Shown: positions 16,430 through 27,300 of the stretch, piece after piece
Layout: every line of letters begins with the position of its first letter
How positions within the stretch are numbered: position 1 is the stretch's first letter
Source: Gadus chalcogrammus
Taxonomy: Eukaryota; Chordata; Actinopteri; Gadiformes; Gadidae
DNA length: 64,000 nucleotides
Assembly (NCBI RefSeq): GCF_026213295.1
Contig: NC_079420.1
Coordinates: forward strand, 2,300,468 to 2,364,467
Reading direction: 5' to 3'
The notes under the pieces: generated by a model
Seen by the model: only the letters and a program-made list of their open reading frames with translations
Told to the model about the DNA's origin: nothing
Databases searched by the model: none
Position numbers and translations under genes: made by a program

Positions 16430-17732
16430 CCTACTTAAGGATGAATGTAAACAGTAATGTATGTCCTTTTTTATCACACACATACAAATAATACATATCC
16501 ACATGACTCTGATTCTTTTGACAGAAAAAACTCTTTTAAATATTTGTTTAGATGTAACTCCTTAAGAGGACATGTTGCACCTCTTACAATGCAAACTTTT
16601 TATAGTGTTAAAGCTTTGATTTTCTTTTTAGCCATCGTAAAGTACAAACAATTGCTTTTTGCCCTGTCTTAATTCTGCCAGACCCTCAATAACTTGCCAG
16701 ATTCATTGAGACAGAAACTTTTCAGGGATGCTATAAGAAATTGTGTCTGTTGGGTAAAGCATAGAATTGGCTACTGGCCTGCTCAGAAGCCGCGTTTAGA
16801 TATTTCAAAAGCTAATTAAGATTTTGTACCATGTGTGCATTGAGAGCTCTCTGCCACTATATCTGGCATGATAAAACTTCTGAACACTGCATTATTTTTT
16901 TGTACAAAGAGTACATATATGTACGCTGTTATTTCTTATCGGATGTCATCACGGAGGCCTGGCACTGCATGACCTTGACTGGCCCTGAATTTGAAGATGT
17001 GGAGTTCCTACTGTTGAGGGTCAGCTTGGCGTTTAATCTTGTCCATTTTGAGGGTTCAGGTGTAGGACTTGTCTCCATTTGTAACCCTTTGCGGGCTGTG
17101 GATGAAGGCTACGCTGTACTGTCTGAACTCCACTGCATCGGCGAGGTACTCTGGGTGGCACTATGAAGGCTGAGTCCCAAGAAGACCGAGGAATCACATT
17201 ACCTCCCGAGCCCAGAATGCCCTCTCACCCACTGCAGCTTGAAATAAACAAGAGGAACATGGCTACTACTAGAGTTCATAGCTTCTCACCTACTGCCGCT
17301 TGGAAGAAGGACCGACTTGCAACCACACTAGGATTGTTTCAGAACCAACCGGAAAACCTCAGTTAATCGTCTGGGGTTATATAGTATAGTACGTTTTGAT
17401 TGGTTTAGTTGGGCTTTAAGCTCTATTTTCTGTTCTAGATGTCCGTCTATATGATCAAGAAACGATCTGTAATTCTGAGAGGTCAATTCCTGTCGTTTTC
17501 AATTGTATTTGGACATTGTATTTAAATAGTTGCATGTTATGCAGTATTTTAAGGTGGATGATATTGGGACACGTTGGTGTAAAAGTTACTGGGAAAATTA
17601 TAACTGTCCCACCCACCAATATTGCCTTTTTGAGCCCTACTGTTCAATCTACGGCCCATCTATTTAGATTGAATCTTTATGACTTTGTTAGTTATCGTAG
17701 TTTCGTTGTGATCAGTTTTAACCACTTCAAAG
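16430..17732. other. Intergenic, no recognised gene
   Basis: Between chkb and the kelch gene. Open frames at 16831-17166 and 17163-17366 abut but match no family I know and have no clear splice partners. The 5' UTR of the kelch gene probably lies at the right-hand end. Confidence 0.5.
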
Positions 17733-20147
17733 ATGAACACCTTTAAACCGTTTATAATTCTATTGTGTCAGTGGATTCGCTCAATAGTACAACATATCTT
17801 AGTGAGGGTTTGGAAAGCTTTCCCAGCGGGAGTCCATATTTTGACGACTCCACCAGAATGCACGGGCCTGGAGTCTCCCGAAACACCGTCGGAAGAGTGG
17901 AGGACCAGTGAGGTGTTGCGAACATATCACTCCGGAGGTGAAAGTGCAACCGTAGTGACGGTTCAAACGGAAACACATGCCTTCCATGTAAGTATAAGGC
18001 TCTGTACAATTCACGTTGTGACATCATCTTTCTCTTGGAAAGCTTATCCACGTTAAAATGTGCCCTTTTTTGCTGACAGGGTTTCTACATATATTCCTTT
18101 AAATGTAGATTGCTGTGTTTTTTTATAGCCTTTGTATTATGTTTGGTCAGGTGGATCTGGAAAGGCTTTCAAAGTGCAGTGAGTATTTCCGGGGGCTGTC
18201 CCAGTCCAGAATGAGGGAGTTGTCTGAGGGTCTGATCCGCCTGGGTCATGTGCCTTCCTCCATCTTCCACAACCTCCTCGAGTTCTCCTTCCATCAGCGG
18301 TTCACGGTGCCAAAGGAGGAGCTGGCGGATACCATCCAGGTAGAGGCGGCCACCAGGTGAACCGTTTAAACCTCAAGACTATTCATCATCTCTCTAAGCT
18401 CCAACACCAGTGTGCTGCAACCACCTGGGTGATGCACGGAAGCCAGTAGATACCTAAGGGAGGGGGAACCTAAAATGAGGCCTGTGAAGCCCTTAGGCAC
18501 TGTCACTGCTTTTAAGGGCTATTCAAACACAATGACTCCAAGGACCGCAATCATGCAGTACCAGAGCCCTGTCTTTCCTACGCCGCAGGTATCCAGCTAC
18601 CTCCTGGCTGATTCCTTCCTCTCAGAGTGTCTGGCGGTCCTCGCCGAAGTGCTCACACCAGAGAACTGCCTGCCCTATCTCGGACTGGCCGAGGACATCA
18701 GCTGCGCCAAGCTGAGGACGACGGTGTTCACCTACCTGAGCAGAAACCTTCTGGAGCAGTCACACCTGACCCGGTACGACTGCTGCTGCCCGTTAAGGTT
18801 AAGATATGAGGGCACGGTCATGTGCTTAACCGCATAATAGATGTGTTAGGTGAATACGAAAAATTGGTAAATTGTCAATTATCACTTTTAAACCCAATGT
18901 TCAGATGTAGTTATGTATTATGACTTAAAAAAAAGCTACCTTCATTTCTATGAGTTTGGAACAGTGACGTTTCATGGCAGGCAAGCCTTGGCTCAGCTAT
19001 GTATGTGCTTTTTACAAGACACCGTAAGAGTCTGAACAGGTAAGATAAGACCGACATTTAAAGAAAGAGAGTCATAAACAGCTTATGGGTTGTAAATGTG
19101 GGTCATATACCCTAGAGGAGTGACATAACGTCCAAGGATCTATATGATATTAACATGTTTAAGCCCTAATGATAATTACCGTAGTAATAAGGGCAGCAGT
19201 GGCTCTGGAGGTAGGGCAGGTTGTCTGGCAAGCGGGAGGTTGCTGGTTCAATCCCTGAATCGGAGCCAATGCTAAAGCGCGGTTCTTGTCGTGTTTGTGC
19301 CGCAGGGATGTCAGCCCTGAGGAGATGGAGGAGCTGATTGGTCTGAGAGCCCAGGGGCGCCGGGGACTCTGTGTCCTCAGGAAGGAGAACATCCTATCCC
19401 GGGACGCCCCGGAGACCGCACGCGCCCGCCATCTCTACAGACTGTCGGAGGACGGGGGAGCCTCGTCGTGGCAACCCATCTCTGAGCTTCCGTTCAGCGC
19501 AGACAAATGGTGCTACACCGCGGTGGTGCTGTTCAACTACCTGTACATCCTGGGCGGGTACAGGCAGCCAATCAGAAGAGGCTGGGAGTTCAAAATGGCC
19601 TCTTTTCGATACAATCCTTTGTCACACACATGGGTCGCCACGGCTCCTCTGATCAAGGTGAGGTGACAGGGTGGGTCTATCTGATTCTAAATAACAGATC
19701 CTTACCGAGAGACGGTACATTAGGGTCAGAATGATCATTTTCCACCCAGTGCATGACACTATTTTAGCAATATTCTATTGCTTTGGTTGTTCCCTCCACC
19801 TCACCTGTTGGATATAAGTACGTGTTCAAGCGCAGTGTAAACCTGCTTAACGCCATCGGGGTTCAGTCCATGACAGACGCTGTCTGCTGCGTCCCCCAGC
19901 GCAGGAGGCATTTCAGCGCGGTGGCGTGTGAGGGAGGTATCTACGCCGTGGGCGGATGGTATCTGGACTCCCTGGTGAGTCCGGACTCCAACACAGCCCT
20001 GTACACCGCCGTGGAGCGCTACGACCCCTGGGGCGACTCCTGGAGGTATGCGTCTTCCGTTTAGATGTTAGACTTATTCCGTGTCTTGGACGTTTTGGTG
20101 TTTGCGATTGTTTGTGCTTCAAAGGTTGACTTGACGTTAAGTCGAGG

Positions 20148-20191
<44 letters not shown>

Positions 20192-21223
20192 TATGTGTGT
20201 GCGCGTGTATGTGGGAACCCCGGTAACTGGATGTCTTCTCTCTCTCTCTCTCTTCTATAGGTTTGTGTCTTCACTTCCTCTATCTGGTTCCCAGTTCACA
20301 GTGTCTATGTCCCACGACGTTCCCCTGGCAACCAGCTTAGGTCATTGTGTCTATGTGCTGGGCAACATCCAGAGAACCGGAGAGAAACTACTTCTGCAGT
20401 ACAACACGACAAAAGGTTGGGGCGAACAACAGAACTGGTTTATTGGTTTCGGCAAAGGGTTCTGGCTACCTCGAGTAATGCCAAGATGTCTCTCTTTCTC
20501 TCTCCCTAACTCACACACACACACACATCCAAACTCACTCACTCTTTCACTAATCGTTTCTCTTACTCACACACACACACACACCCAAACTCACTCAATC
20601 ACTTTCTTACGCACGCACGCACGCGCGCACGCACGCACGCGCGCGCGCACGCACGCGCGCACGCACGCGCACACACACACACTCTGCCCCTCTGCTGTAG
20701 ACTGCTGGTCGGAGCTTCTCCCTACCCTGACCCGAGCGGACGCCGACCTGCCCACACTCTACTTCCTGGGTGCCACGGACACCCTGATCGTGATTGGAGG
20801 AAACGCCGCTGAGAATGTGGTGACATCATTTTGTCCACGGACACGCCGGTGGGGAGAGGTACAGAATCAGAGACCCATCAGGGAAAAAAACATCTGATCC
20901 GTCACATCGATGAGCTCATCAGCAATTCACAATTGTGTTGACAATGTGTGCTCCTTTTCTCGGGCATTGCGTTTCACAATGCAGCCTCGACATTCAGCCC
21001 ATACTGAAGTGTGTTGTTGTATCGGTGTCTTGGTGCCCAGATCCACGCGGCCTCCAAGGTGGCCTTGGCGGGCCAGGGGACCGTGTCAGAGGAGCACGTG
21101 CTGATGCCAGCGACAGAGCAGCGAGCAGTAGTGCGGCTGGACCTGCAGGACCTGACCCTGAGCGCGCTGCCTCCTCTGCCTCTGACGGCTCGCTATGAGG
21201 CCGTCTTTCACTTGTACTTTTGA
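17733..21223 (+). CDS. BTB-BACK-kelch protein (KLHDC7-like)
   Basis: Eight exons: join(17733..17987,18151..18339,18589..18773,19306..19657,19900..20045,20261..20415,20701..20858,21041..21223), 540 residues, phase consistent throughout. The N-terminus (1-35) is hydrophobic/amphipathic. A divergent BTB fold spans about residues 72-145 (including LSKCSEYFRGL), a BACK region follows (SYLLADSFLSECLAVL to about 215), and the second half carries kelch repeats with typical YILGGY, IYAVGGW and VIGGN blades, each followed by a Tyr/Trp strand. Such proteins usually serve as substrate adaptors of CUL3 ubiquitin ligases; this one is divergent, so that role is inference. Human KLHDC7B sits very near CPT1B and CHKB, so a klhdc7b-like orthologue is likely by position, but I did not recognise the sequence well enough to name it. 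Confidence 0.82.
19186..19262 (+). mobile_element. tRNA-derived SINE head
   Basis: The stretch has a degenerate RNA polymerase III box A (TGGCTCTGGAGGTAGGG) and, 34 bases on, a box B (GGTTGCTGGTTCAATCCC), the arrangement of tRNA-derived SINEs in fish. It cannot fold as a full tRNA cloverleaf and ends about 45 bases before exon 4 of the kelch gene. Confidence 0.6.
20151..20187. repeat. (GT)n microsatellite
   Basis: Kelch gene intron 5. Confidence 0.95.
20510..20684. repeat. (CA)n/(GCAC)n compound microsatellite
   Basis: CA runs interleaved with ACTCACTC and then GCAC/GCGC repeats fill most of kelch intron 6, ending about 15 bases before the next exon. Confidence 0.95.
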
Positions 21224-23640
21224 TTACTCTCGAGTACTCCCTAACCTCTTCATCCCCCCCCCCCCCCCTCCCAAGGACGTCGTAAGGCATTTAAACATGT
21301 AAGAAAGCAATTAAATGTGACACACCCCCAGAACTATAGTCTTATCTCAACTTTAACTTTCAGTCTAGTCTAACCAGTATACCATTAGCTCAATTAAACA
21401 CAATTCCAACCCCAAGCAAAATGATAAGCATGTGAAAACAAGTTGCATGCTTTATGTTTAGTATTTATGTAGGTATGTATTTAATAACTGTGCAGGTGTA
21501 CAAGCCCAGCAATAGCAATCTTTTTTATTCCTATAACAATACCCATATCACTCAGTGACCAAAACATGCTGAAAAGCAACAGAGCAAGTAGGTACATCCA
21601 CCGATGATGTCTTACCGATGTTGTTCAACTCATCAAAGTTTTGTTTAATTGCAATTCAATCACCATAAACTGATAATCCATTGTCTGGGCACCATTCTGA
21701 AACCTCAAATGCTGTTTACGATCAGTGAGTCCAGACTATTGTCTTGTTACTTTGGAAGGTTCCTAACTGGGTGAAATGACCCAGAAGTATCTGAGTGGCA
21801 GCCACAATAAGAGGTGGATTCTCTAAATAATAGGGAGATTCAATGCTTCCTTTCTTATTTCCTTTAGCATCCTTTAGCATAAGTGTAGTCGGATTCTCTG
21901 TAGTCCATTCCTAAATCCTTCGCATCTTCCCTTGACCTCCTGACGTTTTCCATCGAGGTCAAGGAGAAGAGGTGAGGAAAGGACAAAGGATGTTATTATT
22001 AATTATTACTACCACAGTCTTTATTGCCAGCTAGTGGCCTCATGTTGCACCTGCATGGTTTGGCGGGGCGTCATTCAATTATAGTCGTCCTGACCTTTCA
22101 ATAGAGGGGTCATATATGTCAAAATGGGATTATGCGTTGTTTAGATACTGACCTGTTTGTTTGTAAACTAGTTTGTATTATCATTTTTGAATTGGATTTA
22201 TTGTTTATATTTTAAGTTTGTTTGTCATTGTGGGAATTGTTTATTTAAACAATACCAATATTTAAACAATTTAAATACCGTTTTCTTTACTTAATAAATT
22301 CAGAAATGTAGCCTATATTGGCTATTCAAAATAATTAGTGTGGGCTCTAATAACTTGTATTGTATTTTTGTGTGTGGAACGATTGATTTTTCTGTCATTA
22401 TGTACTTTCTCTTGACAAGAGGACATATTCAGCCTGCAAGTTTTGTTCGGCTATTTAAAACGTTTTCAATGACGCTTGCATTGGCTGTGAACGTCACGGG
22501 CACAAGTTCTATTCTAGGCTCATGGTGTATGATTACAAACAGAAGTGTGCCACGAGTGTGAGTGTGTGTTAATGTGTGTGTGTATTAATGCTGGTTCACA
22601 GGGGAGGGTAGAGAGCGGACACACAGCTTCAGCCACAGTACCTGCTGAAAGCCACTTCAAGGGCACATAGAGACGCAGGGAACACACCAAGGCCAAAGGA
22701 ATTTCGCCTATTTGGTGACTTGCAACAATCCGACTCATCTCTGAAGTCAAACTTTATCCGGCTTGAGAAATAAAGTAGGTCTACCGTTTTCTCATCAGGG
22801 AGTTTTAATAGCATCCGTTTTTTGTGTGTAAACGCGGTTTGTATTTGATGTGTGTTTATTCTTGTGCATAGAACTGCAGCATGATTGTGGGGAAACGTTC
22901 TCGGCTATTTATTCATTTATGAGTAATTTCCTGTCGGCATGTTTGTCTTCAAGTTCCATTTCCAAATAAGGGATTCTCCCATGATCCGTTACTAAAAATG
23001 ATTGATTCAATAATACTGCGATGGGGCAGTCTTACGGACGTATATTAATGGATCACACATTCGATGTATTTGCACCACCTTATATGGTTGACTTTTGCAG
23101 GCCTGTTGCAAAAGTGGTGTGCGCCTCTCATCGTCTCATGCTCTCTGTGTTTATATTGTCTTTTGCCGCGCGTGCACGTGTACATTGCCTCGGCGCGCCG
23201 CTGCCTGCGGGCCGACCTTTGTCCCACATGCGGCCAGTCCAGTCATATGACATGGAAAATGAAATCCAGCCTCTACTCCGCGTAGCCTATTACGTCGGGA
23301 GACTCGTTTATGACCTCCAAATGCTGATGTAATAGTTTAAGTGTTTGTTTATGTGTATATTACTACTTAACATGTTCGTTAGTCCATATGGCTGATTATA
23401 GGCCTATAATATTAACTTGCGATTTTAAGGCCTATGAATTGATCAAAAAAGTTTTAACTTGGTATCTAGGCTGTTATAAATCTAAATGCTTAGGCCTGTT
23501 AAACCTTAAAATGTTAAACATTTGTTAAACATTGTATTAATTGAAAACAGGTCCAGGGCCGACTTTAAAGTGCGTGTATATTCGTGAATACAGATTTAGC
23601 GTCTTTCTAAAGGAGGACAGCCTAGCTACGTCATTTGTGG
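21224..23640. other. Intergenic with one hairpin repeat
   Basis: The interval between the kelch gene and the cpt1b promoter holds a poly-C run (about 21256-21270), the hairpin at 21904-21990 and otherwise AT-rich DNA. The open frame at 23021-23332 has no recognisable family. A non-coding first exon of cpt1b could lie in the right part but I cannot place it. Confidence 0.5.
21904..21990. repeat. Imperfect long hairpin
   Basis: The arms CCTTGACCTC (21930-21939) and GAGGTCAAGG (21955-21964) are perfect reverse complements around a 15-base loop; pairing continues imperfectly outward for about 25 more bases on each side. This looks like a small palindromic MITE remnant. Confidence 0.5.
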
Positions 23641-23673
23641 TGATCATGTTTTTAGTTAAAGCTTAATGTACAG

Positions 23674-23750
23674 TGACGTCACTGGTGCTGCTCTCCGCTT
23701 ACGCCACTGTCGCCGGCCGGCTGGCCCTGTAGACAGCGGCCAATGGAGAC
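23674..23750 (+). promoter_or_regulatory. Candidate cpt1b promoter (CRE and CCAAT)
   Basis: A perfect cAMP response element TGACGTCA at 23674-23681 is followed by a GC-rich patch and a CCAAT box (GCGGCCAATGG) near 23740, about 190-260 bases upstream of the cpt1b ATG. No TATA box is seen. Function is inferred. Confidence 0.5.
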
Positions 23751-23936
23751 CCTACAGCCCTTCCGCTGTTACTGGGCTGCAGCAGCTCCGTATTTACTCT
23801 CTGTCAATCCAATAACGGGTTTTCAGCAGTTCCTAAGCATTTAAAAAAAAAATCATAAAATCAATTTTGATTTGACATAGGTACCGGCCAACATCCATTT
23901 TTACACTTCATAGCAGCAGGCCTCTGCACTGCAGTG

Positions 23937-24283
23937 ATGGCCGAAGCCCACCAGGCCGTGGGCTTTGAATTCACCGTACGACCAGATGGGGCGGACATCA
24001 AGTTGAGCCAAGAAGTGATTAAAAACATCTACCTGTCAGGGGTCACGGCTTGGAGAAAGCGCGCCATACAATTTAAGGTATAAAAGTGCCAGTTGTTTTA
24101 ATTTCTTTATCGTGCATAATACAATTCATCCACACCAAAATACATGCTTCTAATGTAAAGCATTTATCCACTGCAAACATTTTTTGATGTCTGTCCGTCT
24201 AACTGTCTCTCTCTCGCGCTCTCTCTCTCTCTCTCCCTCTCGCTCTCGCTCTCTCTCCCTCTCTCTCTCCCCCCCTCTCTCTC

Positions 24284-24327
<44 letters not shown>

Positions 24328-27300
24328 AATGGTGTGTTGGCTGGAGTCTACCCTGCCAGTCCATCCAGTTGGCTCATAGTTGTTATTGCCATGATAAGCA
24401 CTCTGTACACCCGCGTGGATCTCTCTCTGGGAATGATTGACCTAATCAAGGAAAACCTGCCACGGTTGGAAACACCTCACTATCATTTGTAACATCATGC
24501 TTTGTTTGTTTATGTTGTCTGTATACCTGCACATCCTCACTTTTCCACTACAGCCATCCCTATAGTTGTGCCGGGCCGTATAAAACAGGCACTATGCTAT
24601 ATATGCTATTCTGCATAGCATGCTATACTCATGAATTCCGAGTAGTCTATTGTACTTTATTGGAATTTTATTCTGCTCAAGATTGAAACAATGCTCACAA
24701 AAATGGACAAAAGAAGAACAACAGTGAGGCAATCGGAATAACACATAACCCAATAATATCACATTTTTTTCTCAGCGTAGGTCGCTTCTCGTTGTGTTCT
24801 TAGCCCGAGTAGTAACCTTGCTCTAACCCTCACCTGTGTTGCTCTGCAAGGGGCTACATGTCTGTGCAGACCGGTAAGGTGCTGAGTGCCATCCTGTTCG
24901 CCACCCTCCTCTGGTTGTTCCTCATCTACCTGCTGAGATACTCCCTGAAGGCCTTGCTCTCGTACCACGCGTGGATCTTTGAGTCGCACGGAAAGATGAG
25001 CTCCTCCACTAAACTGTGGCTGGTGGGTTCTAGCATGGCTCCACTCGCATACTCTTTGTAGGCCTATCTATCTGTTACGATGGTACCCCGGTTGCAACAT
25101 AATGTTGTCCACGTCCGGCTCAGCTACAAAGAACATAAGTCGACACGAAACGTGAATTGAGAGGATAATACAAGTATGTATTAACATGACACAACTCTTA
25201 TCTAAGAAACACACCAAACCAAAATTAACAAATGATCCCGCACACATCAACAAACAACATGGAAACCAAGAAACGGGATTCACTGAAGGGGGTGGTACTA
25301 CTACTGTGACACTATGTGTCTGTATATTCAGGGCTGTGCTTGTGTTCATACTGCAGAGCCTGATCAAGATGTTCTCTGGGCGGAGGCCGCTCCTCTACAG
25401 CTTCCAGGCTTCGCTGCCAAGGCTCCCGGTCCCCAGCGTGGACGACACCATCGACAGGGTGAGCCTCGGAGAGCTCCACCGCCAGATGAGCTCCTGGCTG
25501 CTGATAAAAAATAACATTTTCACAGAGGTCTCAATGTAGGACAAACACAGGTCATGACACTAATTACCGGACTGTCTGCTACTTCTATGGACCAGGTCAA
25601 GGGTAGGAGATTAATCTCCACCAGTTTAGTCTGCTACCCTTGCCTTGGTACATAAAAGGAGTAGACCCATAATTAGAGTTATGAACGACCCCTCTGTGAA
25701 AAATGTTCTATTATTGGTATGATTGTATAATAATTCTCGTCGTAATGCTAATAACTATTATTACAATAAGACAAGTATTATATTCCTTACGGCCACAAGG
25801 CACTGACTTTCTCTGACCTTCAATGACCACCTAGTAGTCAAAGGATTGACAGTGATGAATAAAGTGATGGATTGGCCAGCCCTACTCCTCTGTCGACCCC
25901 TTCATGAGGCCCCTCTCCCCCGCTGCAGTACCTGGAGTCGGTGCATGCCTTGCTGGACGACAAGCGATACAAGCAGATGGAGACGTTGGCCAATGACTTC
26001 AGAAACACCAGCGCCCCCCAGCTGCAGAGATACCTCCTGCTCAAGTCCTGGTGGGCGACCAACTACGTGAGTACGATGAGAGCCGGTGCACAGAAGCGTT
26101 GTCGTGGAAAAGTACAACACTGAAACTCAGACAAGAGAAGAGGTCAGAAAAAGTTGTGGAGATTACAGGGTGATTTAATGTGTGCATACATTAGGTCTGT
26201 TCTTCAACAGAATGAGCCATGAACACAGCTTTACAGAGATTCTTATACTGTTGAAAGTCCAATACCAGAGCTTTGTTAAAGTAGGGAATGTTCACATCTG
26301 GAGCCTTATTGCTCTTAAACAAGGAGACGTGTGCAGAGGTGAGGTAAGCAAAAACCATACTGGAAAGTACAACTATAATGGGTAGAGGCACAAGGACACT
26401 CTGCTCATCCAACTGAGTCCTTTTGAGGAGACATAAAACCAAGGTCCTTACTCACTGAGGTCATAAAAGATCCCAGGACACTTATCGGAAAGAGTAGGGA
26501 TTCCCCGGTGTCCTGGCTAAAACTGCCCCACCAGGCTTATTCAATCTGGCCCCCTAATCATCCCCCTGTATAATTGGCTGACTCATTAAGCCCCTCCCTC
26601 TCCACCTCAAGCTGGTGTGTGGTGAGCGTTCTGGCGCTGATTGGCTGCCGTGCGTCACCCCAGTGGGTGCAACACACTTGTGTTGGTGAGTGAGCCCCCC
26701 CCTTCACTGTAAGCACTTTGAGTTTCCAGAAGAAAAAAAAAGCGCTATATAAATTATATAATTATTATTATTATTCATCTCTAACTGACACCCGGCAGAG
26801 GTGGAGCCATCCTCATTGTTTAGCTCCCACCCTGTAGTCTGGGCTCCAGGAACAGTGGCAAGGCTTCCCCATGACCCTCAAACTGAACCATTACGGTGGG
26901 GCTTTCATTTGACTTTGGAGAGCTATTCGGAGAGTCACCTTTTGTTGACACTGTGTGTTTCATTCATGTAGCATATCCGCAAGATAATGATCCCACTTTC
27001 TTTGTATGTAAAGTATATAATAATTATATTCCTTATAATTATAAAAAGTCTGCTTATGACCAACACTTATTTTAGGTCTGCTCCTTTCTGTGCCAGGATA
27101 GGCTGAGCTAGTGAAGATAAGTCTACAGAGAAGGGGCAGAGCCATGATTAGTGTTATAAGCGACACCTGTGTTGCCCTACAATGACGCATTACCACCCTA
27201 TTGGAGAGTCCCAAGACTTTATATCCTTTTTTTTTTTGTACTGTGGCTCATGAGAACGGCTCATTGAAATCGAAAGAGAAATGTAAACGTTACGGTGGTT

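Noticed and set aside
16831..17366. Two abutting open frames between chkb and the kelch gene
   Set aside because: No recognisable domain; codon pattern and composition are like the surrounding non-coding DNA. Could be part of a non-coding transcript, but nothing supports it.
19186..19262. Functional tRNA gene
   Set aside because: Pol III boxes are present but the cloverleaf cannot form; a SINE head explains it.
23021..23332. 103-residue open frame upstream of cpt1b
   Set aside because: No family resemblance, no splice context, and it lies in presumed promoter DNA.
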